Assembly: GCF_002952775.1 (NCBI RefSeq)
Contig: NZ_CP025066.1
Location: 2,542,001-2,606,000 of the forward strand
From: Halalkaliarchaeum desulfuricum
GTDB taxonomy: Archaea > Halobacteriota > Halobacteria > Halobacteriales > Haloferacaceae
Direction: 5' to 3'
DNA length: 64,000 bases
Made by a program: the position numbers and the translations under genes. The notes under the pieces were generated by a model that was given only the letters and a program-made list of their open reading frames with translations, ran no database searches and was not told the origin of the DNA. Each line of letters starts with the position of its first letter. Positions within the stretch are counted from its first letter, which is position 1. Shown here in pieces: positions 41,854 to 51,119 of the stretch.

Positions 41854-43005
41854 ATGCGACGGACAACAATACTGATTTCGATACTTGTTCTCCTGGCCGG
41901 TATCGGCGCCGCTCCAGCGGCCGGGGCGGCGTCTTCGCCGGTTGCGGACATGGACGAACCGAACGCGACGTACGAACCGTGTGAATTCCCGGTCGAGATG
42001 ACCGATGCGACCGGCGAGAGGATAACGCTCGACGAACAGCCCGAACGGGTGACCACGATCGGACCGAGCGCCGCCCAGACGATGTGGGAGATCGGCGGCG
42101 ATGAACAGGTCGTCGGCGTCTCACAGTTCGCCCACTATCTCGATGGCGCAGAGGAGAAGGCGAACGTCTCCGCAGAGTTCGGTGCCAGCGTCGAACAGGT
42201 CGTCGCGACCGATCCAGATCTGGTTCTGGCCCCGAACGTCAGTGCTCAAGACGTCGAACCCCTGCGCGAGGCCGGTCTGACGGTGTATCACTTCCCCGAA
42301 GCGACTGACACGCAGGATGTCGCCGAGAAGACGGAAACGATCGGCAAACTGACCGGGAACTGCGAGGGTGCCGCCGAGGCGAATGCGTGGATGAACGCCA
42401 ATGTGGACGCCCTGAACACCGTCAGCGACGAGGCCGATGAACGTCCGGCCGCATTGTATCCCCTCGGTGACGGCTTCGTTGCCGGCGGAAACACGTTTAT
42501 CGACGAAATCATCACGATTTCCGGTGCCGACAATGTCGCCAAGGAATACGAAGGGTTCCCACAACTGAATGACGAAGTACTCACCGAACTTGATCCCGAA
42601 GTGCTCGTGGTGACGATGCCCGGCGTCTTCCTCGAACAGGAACCGTACGACACGACGACCGCCGGCGAAACCGAGTCCGAGGTCGTCGTCGAAGTACAGT
42701 GGCTAAACCAGCCTGCACCACGCAGCATCGTGGAGGCGACACACACGCTTGCCTCCCAGTTACACCCTGAGCTCTACGACGAGAGCGTTTACGTCGAGCG
42801 ATCCGAAATAAGCGTCCAGTCGGTCGATGCGGAGACTGAAGCGGAAACCGATGAAGAGGAAAGCGATGTAGAAGACGTTGACGAGGAGACGCCCGAAGAC
42901 ACGCCAGACGATGCAGCTGACGTGTCAACCCCCGGATTCGGCGTCGTCGTCGCTTTGGTCGGCACGCTTTTGGCCGCGCTACTGGCGCTTCGACGGGTCG
43001 AATAG
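41854..43005 (+). CDS. btuF: Cobalamin-binding ABC transporter substrate protein, PGF-CTERM anchored
   Basis: 383 residues: a Sec signal peptide (1-26, LISILVLLAGIGAAPAAGA), a helical-backbone metal-receptor/BtuF domain (about 50-320; RVTTIGPSAAQTMWEIG, LYPLGDGFVAGGNTFIDEI), an acidic, Thr/Asp/Glu-rich stalk (about 325-360) and a C-terminal STPGF motif plus hydrophobic helix and basic RR tail. That C-terminus is a PGF-CTERM signal for archaeosortase-dependent lipid anchoring. It captures corrinoids outside the cell for BtuCD. Confidence 0.92.
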   Translation: MRRTTILISILVLLAGIGAAPAAGAASSPVADMDEPNATYEPCEFPVEMTDATGERITLDEQPERVTTIGPSAAQTMWEIGGDEQVVGVSQFAHYLDGAEEKANVSAEFGASVEQVVATDPDLVLAPNVSAQDVEPLREAGLTVYHFPEATDTQDVAEKTETIGKLTGNCEGAAEANAWMNANVDALNTVSDEADERPAALYPLGDGFVAGGNTFIDEIITISGADNVAKEYEGFPQLNDEVLTELDPEVLVVTMPGVFLEQEPYDTTTAGETESEVVVEVQWLNQPAPRSIVEATHTLASQLHPELYDESVYVERSEISVQSVDAETEAETDEEESDVEDVDEETPEDTPDDAADVSTPGFGVVVALVGTLLAALLALRRVE

Positions 43006-43104
43006 AACCATCCGGAGTGGACTGACCTCTCGATCCGTTTGAAAACAGCTGTGAGCGGTTCGAACTCTCTTTTAAATCGGAGGGGTTCCTCCACGACACA
43101 CCGG

Positions 43105-43332
43105 TCAGGCGCCTGCATCCACACCGTCGCGCCACCGGAGATACATGTACGGGATCACCGCGAGGATGGCAAACACGAGCGTCGCGACTCCCCACAGGGC
43201 GGCGTATCGGCTCCCGCGCTCACGGGCGTCAGTGTACACCCAATATGCGACAGCCACCAGAATCCCGTACACCGCACCGTAATAAAGCAGGGAGCGGATC
43301 GTCGGCAGACTCTCGATCAGCAGCGGTTCCAT
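43105..43332 (-). CDS. Small two-helix membrane protein
   Basis: 75 residues with two membrane segments (LLYYGAVYGILVAVAYWVYT and ALWGVATLVFAILAVIPYMYL) separated by a charged turn (DARERGSR). The pattern resembles short phospholipase-D-nuclease-N-terminal-like or DUF-type haloarchaeal membrane proteins. Function unknown. Confidence 0.6.
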   Translation of the reverse strand: MEPLLIESLPTIRSLLYYGAVYGILVAVAYWVYTDARERGSRYAALWGVATLVFAILAVIPYMYLRWRDGVDAGA

Positions 43333-43398
43333 CGATCATGTTTCGGGGCGAACGTGTAAAAACCCAGCCATCGGGGGTGCGATACGCCCCAGAGACGC

Positions 43399-44382
43399 CT
43401 ACAGGCGGCCGTCTTCCGGCACGAGTGCCGGATCGGTCAGATCGGCAGCCATCACGAAGTCGGGCTCGGCAGCGACAGGCACGCGTGCGGCGGCGACGTC
43501 GCTGATCCACTCGACTCCCTCCGGGATCATCACGCGAACGTTGTCGACGCCGACGGTTGCCGCATCCCGGGCCACGGCCGCAAACAGGGACGCTGCCGCC
43601 TTCGAGGTGTCCCACGCACCGACGGCGTATAGCGCCCACTCCTCCGTCTCACCGTCTTCGTTCTCTCGCTCGAACGTCCGATCCCGATAGGTGAACCCGC
43701 GGACGCCCCGATCGTGAACCGTAAACAGACGGTCCTCCGCAGCTGCGGTCTGCAGTTTTTCGGGCGTAAGCTCCGAGAGCGCCCACGATTCGCTGTCGTC
43801 CATGGCGAGCCCACAGAGGTGGGTCCTGATCTCCGACTGGCCCCAGAACGTCCAGGCGCCGGCCGCGTCGGCGCCGACCGAAAGCGCCGGCTCGGCGTCG
43901 GCGTCGGGATCCGGCCTCGCGTAGCGGAACTCCGTGCAGGGATCGAATCCGGCCGCCCGGGACTGGCCGAGTCCGGCCACGTTCCAGGAGAACACCATGT
44001 TCCGAATCACCGTCGCTCCCCGATCGCGAGCCCACTCGAAAATTGCGTCGGTGAGCAGCCGCGAGATTCCCATGCCGCGGTAATCGGGATTCACGCGCAT
44101 TCCCTGCGCCCAGGCCTCGTGATCCGAGAGCAACACGCCTTGACAGATCCCGGCGACGTCCTGGTCGCCGCCAGCATCGTCCTCGACGTCGAGGACGAAC
44201 GTGCGCTGGGTCGGTCCGTCGGTCTCGACCCACTCCGAGAACACCCGGGGAATGTAATCGGAGGCGTCCCTGTCGCTCCAGGTGTCTGCCGTGAATGCGA
44301 CGACTGCGTCCTCGTCGTCCGGTTTGGCTTGCCTGACGGTGACGTCGAGATCGGCGGTCGGAGTTTCGTCGCGATCAGTCAT
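43399..44382 (-). CDS. GNAT-family N-acetyltransferase
   Basis: 327 residues. The N-terminal half is a GNAT domain with the acetyl-CoA motif RVNPDYRGMGISRLL near residue 96. The C-terminal half (about 170-327) is a second, more diverged module of the kind seen in double-GNAT haloarchaeal proteins. Substrate unknown. It lies 16 bases downstream of gatD on the same strand, so the two probably share a transcript. Confidence 0.85.
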   Translation of the reverse strand: MTDRDETPTADLDVTVRQAKPDDEDAVVAFTADTWSDRDASDYIPRVFSEWVETDGPTQRTFVLDVEDDAGGDQDVAGICQGVLLSDHEAWAQGMRVNPDYRGMGISRLLTDAIFEWARDRGATVIRNMVFSWNVAGLGQSRAAGFDPCTEFRYARPDPDADAEPALSVGADAAGAWTFWGQSEIRTHLCGLAMDDSESWALSELTPEKLQTAAAEDRLFTVHDRGVRGFTYRDRTFERENEDGETEEWALYAVGAWDTSKAAASLFAAVARDAATVGVDNVRVMIPEGVEWISDVAAARVPVAAEPDFVMAADLTDPALVPEDGRL

Positions 44383-44398
44383 TGCTCGATTCTCCCAG

Positions 44399-45703
44399 TC
44401 ACCGCCACGGCTGTGATTCCGCGGTCAGTTCGCCGGCGAGATCCGTCCGCATCGCCTCGGCGACCGACTCGGGCGCGACGGCGTCGCCGCCGACGTTTGC
44501 GAGTACCCACATCAGCTTCACCTTCGCGGTTCCCGGAAGCGTGTCGCCGCCCTCGATCACGCCCGCATCGAGGATGTCCCGTCCCGTGTCGTAAACGCGG
44601 TCGCAGACGCGACCCTCGAGACACTGGCTGGTCATCACGACGGCGGTGCCGTCGTCAGCTAACTCTTCGAGCCGCGGAATGAGATCCGTGTGGACGTGAC
44701 CGAGTCCGGTGCCCTCGACGACGACGCCGTCTTTGTCGTCGAGATACTCCCAGGCGGCCGGATCCATTCCCGGGGTGAACTTCACCAGTTCGACGCCGGG
44801 TTCCAGCTCCGGCGACAGCGAGAGTTCGACCGACCCGCGTTCCCGGTAGTCGCGCCGAAAGGTGATCGCCTCATCGGCGACATCCCCGTCTGCTCCCTCC
44901 TCGATAGCCGCCTCGTAGTCGACTTCCCCGAGGGGGGTGGCGCCGACGGTGTCGAAGGCGTCCCGGCGGGAGGTGTGGTTCTTCCGGACCCGGGTGCCAC
45001 GGTGGAGCGCACAGACGTCGTCGGAGGCGCTCGCGTGCATGCAGACGAGGACCTCGGCGTGATCGGCCTTTGCGGCCTCCACCGAGCAGACCGCGTTCAT
45101 CACGTTGTCCGAGGAGGGCCGGTCGGCCGACCGCTGGCTGCCCGTGAACACGATCGGTACCGGCGTCTCGAGCATGAACGACAGCGCCGACGCGGTGAAC
45201 TGCATCGTGTCGGTACCGTGCATGACCACGATGCCGTCCGCCCCGGCTTCGATTTCCTCGTGGACAGCCCGCGCGAGTTCCTGCCAGATCGGCACCTCCA
45301 TGTTCTCCGAGAGGATGTTCGCGACCACTCGCCCGCGGTAGTTGGCCCGCCCGGCGAGTTCCGGAACCGCCCGGAGGACGTCCTCTGCGTCGAACTGCGC
45401 GGTGACTGCACCAGTCCGATAGTCGACCGTCGAGGCGATCGTCCCGCCCGTCGAGATCAGCGAGATCGTCGGAAGCTCGCCTTCGAACTCGATTTCGGAC
45501 ACCTCGTCGTCACCGGCGCCGTTCCCGTCGATGTCGTGAACTCCAGATTCGAGGACCTCGACGGACGCCTCCTCGCGGTCGATTCCGACGTTGTAGCCCC
45601 CGTCGAGCTTTACCACCAGATACGTCTCGGTCGTCGAGGGCAACAGTACCCCTTCGTTTGTGACGCCCCCGCGTTCGACGCGGACACGATCTCCCGGTTG
45701 CAT
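44399..45703 (-). CDS. gatD: Glu-tRNA(Gln) amidotransferase subunit D
   Basis: 434-residue archaeal GatD, the asparaginase-like subunit that releases ammonia from glutamine for GatE to convert Glu-tRNA(Gln) to Gln-tRNA(Gln). An N-terminal SH3-like domain (about 1-70) precedes an asparaginase fold with the catalytic threonines in STGGTIAS near residue 83 and HGTDTM near 160. Length is normal. gatE is not in the window. Confidence 0.95.
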   Translation of the reverse strand: MQPGDRVRVERGGVTNEGVLLPSTTETYLVVKLDGGYNVGIDREEASVEVLESGVHDIDGNGAGDDEVSEIEFEGELPTISLISTGGTIASTVDYRTGAVTAQFDAEDVLRAVPELAGRANYRGRVVANILSENMEVPIWQELARAVHEEIEAGADGIVVMHGTDTMQFTASALSFMLETPVPIVFTGSQRSADRPSSDNVMNAVCSVEAAKADHAEVLVCMHASASDDVCALHRGTRVRKNHTSRRDAFDTVGATPLGEVDYEAAIEEGADGDVADEAITFRRDYRERGSVELSLSPELEPGVELVKFTPGMDPAAWEYLDDKDGVVVEGTGLGHVHTDLIPRLEELADDGTAVVMTSQCLEGRVCDRVYDTGRDILDAGVIEGGDTLPGTAKVKLMWVLANVGGDAVAPESVAEAMRTDLAGELTAESQPWR

Positions 45704-45828
45704 GCACGCGGGTTTTCCGTCCCGAGACTTGAAACCATCCGTTCGGCCGCACGCGAGATCGGGGACGCCCGGCGGATCCGTCTCCGTACCGTTTTAAGTT
45801 CCCGGGACACGCCAGTACGGACAGTCGC

Positions 45829-46338
45829 ATGTGGGTTCGATCGGAGTACGCGGGGGAACTCGCGGTGGTCTCGGCGTGGCTCGCGGTATTCATCCCGTGG
45901 AACGTGGCGCTCAGCGAGCGCGTGTTCGACGGGCGGTTCCTCGCCGTCCGGTTTCCGCTATTCGAGGTACAGTACGGCTGGGGGTTTGCGATCCCCGAAC
46001 TGAACGGCCTCGGGATCCAGTCGGTGCCCGCCGCGATCCGGCTCCAGGCCGGCGAAAGCGTTGCTGTCGCCTACCAGCTGTGGGGAGTGGCGGCAATCGT
46101 CGTCCTCGCGGCGGCGGCCGTCGCGGGAGTGTACTATCTCCGCGAAGCGGCCGTCGAATCGGGTCCCGTCGACCCGGTCCGGCTCATCGGCGCGCTGCTG
46201 GTGCTCGCCGGCGTGCTGTTCGTCGGGGCTGCGTACCTCCGATACAGTCTGGGCATTCCGGAGTACCCGATTCCGCTCGGCACCGTGATCCTGTTGGTCC
46301 TGGGTGTCGTGCTGCTTCGCGTGGACCGACGAAATTGA
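45829..46338 (+). CDS. Conserved haloarchaeal membrane protein
   Basis: 169 residues, four hydrophobic segments (LAVVSAWLAVFIPWNVAL, VAAIVVLAAAAVAGVYYL, GALLVLAGVLFVGAAYL, GTVILLVLGVVLLRV) and an extracytoplasmic loop with aromatic residues. I recognise it only as a conserved haloarchaeal hypothetical; function unknown. A GTTTTAAG box at 45791-45798 precedes the ATG at 45829. Confidence 0.7.
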   Translation: MWVRSEYAGELAVVSAWLAVFIPWNVALSERVFDGRFLAVRFPLFEVQYGWGFAIPELNGLGIQSVPAAIRLQAGESVAVAYQLWGVAAIVVLAAAAVAGVYYLREAAVESGPVDPVRLIGALLVLAGVLFVGAAYLRYSLGIPEYPIPLGTVILLVLGVVLLRVDRRN

Positions 46339-46349
46339 ACCACGTCTCC

Positions 46350-47273
46350 TTATAAGAGGAGTCCGTCGACGATCACTTCCTCGAGGAGGAACAGCACAGC
46401 GAGCCCAGCGACGAATCCGAGCGACGTCCTGCGGGTGACAAGCGACTCCACCTCCGACGTGATGAGCTCGGCCATTTCCCAGAGGACCTGCACGATCGCG
46501 CCGAACGCGATGGCGAAAAAGAGGGTCGCGACCAGCGCCGAATCCACGAAGCTGCCGATCCAGCCGCCGAGGATGACGCCGCCGCCGGCGAGCAGGCCCA
46601 GCGCGGCGAAGTGACGCAGCGGGGGTGTTTCCTGTTCGCGAGCCAGTGCGGCGATGACGGCCGGTCCCTCGGTGACGTTGTGGATGATGAACCCGAGCGT
46701 CAAAAGCGCCACGAGTCCGACATCTCCGAGGACGTACGCGCTCCCGATCGCGAGCCCCTCGCCGATACTGTGGAGTCCCAGGCCGATAGCGACCAGATAC
46801 GCGACCCTGAGGCCGTCACCCGAAACCGACGCAGTCTTTCGGCTCCGCCATCGGCTTGCGAGCTCCATCGTCGCCACGGTGACGAGCACGGCCCCGATCG
46901 CGACCGATTCGCCGACGAACGGCGTCGGAACTTCCGCGGCGAACCCGACCGCTTCAAGGGCCATCTCGACGGCGATGTACGCGAGGATCCCCGCCGAGAA
47001 CGCCAACACCGCGTGGATCCACCCCAGATCCAGCCGCCGGAAATACGGAAACCAGAGCATCCCCACTATGACCGGGAGAATGCCGGCGACGAATCCGATC
47101 CCCGTCAACACCACGAGAACGTCGAGCGTCTCTGTCGCTGCGAGCCAGTCGACGCCCACGAGCGAAACCACTCCGTAGATAGCCGTAACGAGAATCGCGA
47201 GGACGAAGAACGGGCCGAACGCGAGTATCCAGTCGGGATACTCGTCGTGTTGGACCCGACGAGAGAGCGCCAT
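46350..47273 (-). CDS. ZIP-family divalent metal transporter
   Basis: 307 residues with eight or so membrane segments. The ZIP metal-site motifs are HSIGEGLAIG in TM4 and HNVTEGPA in TM5, in the order expected for zinc or iron uptake (GufA-like ZIP). A minus-strand TATTTATTTAGG box (47291-47302) precedes the start. The metal cannot be told from sequence. Confidence 0.88.
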   Translation of the reverse strand: MALSRRVQHDEYPDWILAFGPFFVLAILVTAIYGVVSLVGVDWLAATETLDVLVVLTGIGFVAGILPVIVGMLWFPYFRRLDLGWIHAVLAFSAGILAYIAVEMALEAVGFAAEVPTPFVGESVAIGAVLVTVATMELASRWRSRKTASVSGDGLRVAYLVAIGLGLHSIGEGLAIGSAYVLGDVGLVALLTLGFIIHNVTEGPAVIAALAREQETPPLRHFAALGLLAGGGVILGGWIGSFVDSALVATLFFAIAFGAIVQVLWEMAELITSEVESLVTRRTSLGFVAGLAVLFLLEEVIVDGLLL

Positions 47274-47868
47274 ACCGGTAATACCAATTCCCTAAATAAA
47301 TAATTTGGCATGTCTAAACCGGCGTGTTTGGACAAGCTGTTCCCGTGCGGATGGAGTCCGTATAACCACTCGTGAGCAGTTTCTACGTGGACGGGGAAAT
47401 ATAATCAGAAGTCAAATAAATATATCTTACTACCACTTATCTGATGTTTTTTGAGTCGCGGTCTCTGTGGCGTTCGAGATGCGGATAGTAATCGTGGTGA
47501 GATCAGGCATCTTTCAACGATTGCGAGCCGTCGATGAGAACTCCAGCGTGGATACGTCATTACTTTCGTGGAGCGTCGTGAGTCCCTTTACGAGTCCGCT
47601 ATTAAGGAACCTCATAACCGATCAGCACCAATTCAGTAATATCAAAATCGACAGCGGCGTACAGCCGGTACTGTTCGTCACGAGTCGAATCACGGTCTCA
47701 TCAGCGGCAACGTTAGTCGGGTGGTGTCGATCGTTAGGCGTAAATAACTGTCGGGAAGCCAGTTGGAACTGGTGAACTATGGACTTCAACACCAATAACT
47801 TCGGAGATATTCTCAGTCATATATAATAGTAATGTATATAATAATTTTGCTACTTACTTCTCATCGGG

Positions 47869-48195
47869 TTGTGGATTTGTTTCAGTCTCCACATCGCGTA
47901 CGAACCCCCGCCTGAACGCCCGGATATCGGACGAATTTACGTGCGATCGCTCACCGACGCCTCCGACCGCAACCTCACGGCCGTCGGACTGGCCGATTTC
48001 GAACACGCCGACCTGGAGATGGCGACCGACCGGAAGAAAACGTTCATCAACGCGGTGACCGCGAGCGCCCCGCAGGGAACGCGGATGCCGCCGGTCGTGG
48101 AAACGGATCCTGAGGGACTCGTCGCCGCCCTAGCAATTGTACTGTCTAGTGGTAAATATTTACACATATATTACGTGTCCACCCCCGTTTGCTAA
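47869..48195 (+). pseudogene. C-terminal fragment of an unidentified protein
   Basis: From about 47900 to 48130 the + strand reads IYVRSLTDASDRNLTAVGLA, DFEHADLEMATDRKKTFINA and onwards with haloarchaeal codon use, embedded in AT-rich DNA. No natural N-terminus is present, and the last 20 codons run into AT-rich sequence. The middle (threonine, asparagine and serine-rich turn followed by RMPPVVETD) faintly recalls C-terminal parts of DUF2088/DUF362-type proteins, from memory only. It is probably a truncated relic. Confidence 0.4.
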
Positions 48196-48237
48196 ACGAT
48201 CAATAGCCAATCACACACATAGAGTTGTAACGTTCCG

Positions 48238-48541
48238 TTATTCTAAACCAGTCGTGAGGGCCCTGTCGATCGGGAATGCACTCGCTCACGAGAGTAGAAG
48301 AGATAGCCGTGCCCTCGCCGAATTAGTGCCGGAGAATGGTCTCGAGAGTATGACCGATGCAATCGAGTACGCAGTTAATCAGAACCGTGAGCCAGAAACG
48401 CTCTCAGATGTCGAATTAGCCCGAAATTTGTATTACAATTCGCTGACAGGAGTTAGTTACCATAATAGTACGGTGATTCGTTGGCTTAAAATTGATATCC
48501 TCAGCAGTAGCGTCATTCCAGGGGAGCCGGTACGTTTTTGA
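48238..48541 (+). pseudogene. Unrecognised ORF fragment upstream of the VOC gene
   Basis: An open frame continuing to a stop at 48541, with a plausible helical, charged section (NALAHESRRDSRALAELVPE, then SDVELARNLYYNSLTG). The start is unclear, and there is no recognised family. Composition is closer to A+T-rich foreign DNA than to neighbouring genes. It may be the end of an old acquired gene. Confidence 0.3.
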
Positions 48542-48564
48542 CGTCGTGAGGAGACTGCATTGAC

Positions 48565-49323
48565 ATGGGAACGCTCGACCATGTGATGATCCGCGTTGAG
48601 GATCTAGACGAATCTCTGGACTGGTACAAGACACACCTCGATTACGAGGAGAAGGGGCGCTGGGAGGCGGACACCTTTACGAACGTCTTCCTCGGCCCGG
48701 AAGACATGCACGAGGACGCAGCGAAACTCGAATTGACGTACAATCACGACGGTCGAAGCTACACGATGGGGGACGCGTGGGGACACATCGCCGTCCGCGT
48801 CGACGACCTCGAGGACGCCTACGAGCGACTGATGGATCAGGGAGTCGAAGACTACCGGGATCCCGAATCCTGCGGGTACAATTACGCGTTCGTGAAAGAC
48901 CCCGACGGGCACGAAATCGAGATCGTCGAGCGCGACCACGGCGCCCAGTGGAGCCTGGATCACACCATGATCCGCATCGAGGACCCCGACGAGGCCCTCG
49001 GGTGGTGGACCAGGAAGCTCGAATACGCGTACAACGGGAAGCGGTGGGAGGCGGACACGTTCGCGAACTACTTCATGGAGCCACTCGACGCCGCCCCCGA
49101 GGAGATGGCAGTCGAACTCACGTACAACTACGACGACCGTACGTACACGATGGGCGACGCGTGGGGTCATCTCGCCGTCCGCGTCGACGATCTCGAGGAT
49201 GCGTGGGAGGACCTAATGTTGCGGGAGGCTGAGGACTATCGGGACCCCGAATCCTGTGACTACAACTACGCGTTCACGAAGGACCAGGACGGCCACGAAA
49301 TCGAGATCGTGACTGCCGACTGA
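48565..49323 (+). CDS. Tandem VOC (glyoxalase/dioxygenase-superfamily) protein
   Basis: 252 residues made of two similar VOC domains (about 1-123 and 129-252). Metal-ligand pattern in the first half: H6 (LDHVMIR), E56 (LELTYN), H74 (WGHIAV), E119 (HEIEIV); the second half repeats LDHTMIR, VELTYN, WGHLAV and HEIEIV. The halves match over whole phrases (YRDPESC, YTMGDAWGH), pointing to a recent internal duplication. VOC proteins include glyoxalase I and ring-cleavage dioxygenases. The enzyme reaction is undetermined. It converges with the aldehyde oxidoreductase gene. Confidence 0.88.
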   Translation: MGTLDHVMIRVEDLDESLDWYKTHLDYEEKGRWEADTFTNVFLGPEDMHEDAAKLELTYNHDGRSYTMGDAWGHIAVRVDDLEDAYERLMDQGVEDYRDPESCGYNYAFVKDPDGHEIEIVERDHGAQWSLDHTMIRIEDPDEALGWWTRKLEYAYNGKRWEADTFANYFMEPLDAAPEEMAVELTYNYDDRTYTMGDAWGHLAVRVDDLEDAWEDLMLREAEDYRDPESCDYNYAFTKDQDGHEIEIVTAD

Positions 49324-49436
49324 GAAAGGAGGATGTAGTTAGTTCCCGGTGGATCGGCCTTCCGATGTTCCGATCGCCCGGTAACGACCGACAACCGTCA
49401 GGATAGATGACCCACTTCTAAGGGGAGCGACGGAAC

Positions 49437-51119
49437 CTACCCGTAGATGGCGTTGACTTGCTGTTCGGGGACGGTCCCGTCGTCGTTCCAGCCACGCGCA
49501 TCGTAGTACTCGTTGAGCGCGTTCTCGAACCCCTCGAGCTGGTCGACGTACGGGAGCGTGTCGTCCTCGCGGTCGAACCCCCGCCGGTTGTTGAAGTCGC
49601 GCTCGAGTGTGACCACCCGATCGCCGACAGACTGCAGGTCCGAAAGCTCCGCGTCGAACAGCGCCTCGAGCCGCTCGGGATGCTCGGCGATCATCCCTCG
49701 GGAGAACCGACAGATGACGCCACAGTCCTCGAGGGCGCGCATGTTCTCCTGGGTGGCGACCGCCGGCGCTTTCCCGTCGAGTCCCTCCGGGGGGAACGCA
49801 TCCGCCTCGTCGACCAGCGGGTACTCCCACGCGTAGAAGGTGGAGTACATGTGGTCGCCGCCCCGGTTGGCGACCGCGTACGCGAGCCCCTGGCCGTGCA
49901 GTGTCCGACCCTCGTGGGCCGCAAAGTCCAGCCCTTTCACCGTCCAGTTGCCGACACCCAGTTCCTCGTGACACCGGGCGATCCCCTCCGCGAGCGTGTC
50001 GCCGATCCCTTCGCGATGGGCAATCTTCTCGACGAGTTCGTGGACCAACTCGACGTCGCCGAAGGCGTCCTCGCTTTCGAGATACGCCGCGATCGTGTTG
50101 CCACACGAGATGGTGTCCATCCCCAGCTGATCACACAGTTCGTTCGACTGCATCACGTCGACGACGTCGTCAACGCCCTGGTTCGAGCCGAACGCCATGA
50201 TCGTCTCGAACTCCGGACCCTCGGTCTCGAGACCAGTTTCCTCGTCGCGGGTGGGAAGCTTGCAGGCGAAGGCACACCGCGAACAGGTGCCGCGTTTGTG
50301 TTTTTTCGCCTCAACGGCGTCGCCGTTGATCCCTTCGATCCCCTCGAACTGTTTCTCCGACCAGTAGCGAGTGGGCATCCCCTCGACTTCGTTTGCGAGG
50401 TCCGTCACCGACGTCGTCCCCTGGCGTTTCATGATGCTGTCGCTTTCGGCGGCCTCCCGGTGGATCTCCGCTTGCACGTCCGGGACCTCGACGTCCGGTG
50501 CGGAGTCGCCCTCGAACGTGACCGCCTTCAGATTCTTCGCCCCCATCACCGCCCCGAGGCCTCCCCGCCCGAACGCGCGGCTCTCGGAGGTCATGATCGA
50601 GGCGAACCTGACCTGGTTCTCGCCGGCCGGCCCGATGGCGACGATGTGTTCGGCGTCGAGATCTCGCGTCGACCGCACGTACTCGGTGACCTCCGGGACG
50701 CGCGCGCCTTCGAGTTCCGGGGCTGGATCGAACTCGACGCCGTCGTCGGTGACGTGGATGACGAGCAGTTCGTCGCTTTCGCCGGCGAACTCGACGGCGC
50801 CGTACCCCGTCTCCACAAACGGACGGGAGACGAACCCGCCGGCGTTCGAAGACGCGAGCCCATCAGTTAGCGGCGATACGGCGGTCGCATTCGTTCGACC
50901 GGTGAAGCTCATTTCGGATTGCTGGAGGGGACCGGTTGTGAAGTAGAGCCTGTTGTCCGGGCCCAGTGGATCGGCGTCGAAGGGAATCCGTTCGTGGGCC
51001 AGCCGCGTCGCGACCCCGCGACCGCCGATGAACTCGTCCAGTACGTCGTCAATCCGTTCGGTCGTGTGATCCCTCACGGACAGATCTACAGTGAGGAGTG
51101 GACCCTTGGTTCGGAGCAT
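49437..51119 (-). CDS. Tungsten-type aldehyde:ferredoxin oxidoreductase
   Basis: 560 residues of the AOR family, which oxidises aldehydes to acids with a tungsto-bispterin and passes electrons to ferredoxin. Features are the N-terminal IGGRGVATRL segment, the pterin-binding GRGGLGAVMGAKNLKA (185-200) and 4Fe-4S ligands C279-x2-C282-x3-C286 in CSRCAFAC with the fourth likely C470 in DCGVIC. Slightly shorter than the roughly 600 residues of Pyrococcus AOR. It is flanked by AT-rich DNA and paired only with the VOC gene. Physiological substrate unknown. Confidence 0.92.
   Translation of the reverse strand: MLRTKGPLLTVDLSVRDHTTERIDDVLDEFIGGRGVATRLAHERIPFDADPLGPDNRLYFTTGPLQQSEMSFTGRTNATAVSPLTDGLASSNAGGFVSRPFVETGYGAVEFAGESDELLVIHVTDDGVEFDPAPELEGARVPEVTEYVRSTRDLDAEHIVAIGPAGENQVRFASIMTSESRAFGRGGLGAVMGAKNLKAVTFEGDSAPDVEVPDVQAEIHREAAESDSIMKRQGTTSVTDLANEVEGMPTRYWSEKQFEGIEGINGDAVEAKKHKRGTCSRCAFACKLPTRDEETGLETEGPEFETIMAFGSNQGVDDVVDVMQSNELCDQLGMDTISCGNTIAAYLESEDAFGDVELVHELVEKIAHREGIGDTLAEGIARCHEELGVGNWTVKGLDFAAHEGRTLHGQGLAYAVANRGGDHMYSTFYAWEYPLVDEADAFPPEGLDGKAPAVATQENMRALEDCGVICRFSRGMIAEHPERLEALFDAELSDLQSVGDRVVTLERDFNNRRGFDREDDTLPYVDQLEGFENALNEYYDARGWNDDGTVPEQQVNAIYG

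Larger units (their letters stand above)
47304..48564. other. Degraded, partly AT-rich region between the ZIP and VOC genes
   Basis: AT-rich patches at about 47396-47450, 47815-47855 and 48137-48180 separate pieces of higher G+C. Frames at 47467-47775 have no haloarchaeal character. Two stretches with more coding-like composition are listed as fragments (47869-48195 and 48238-48541). No insertion sequence ends or transposase were recognised. It resembles an eroding insertion or deletion hot spot. Confidence 0.6.
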
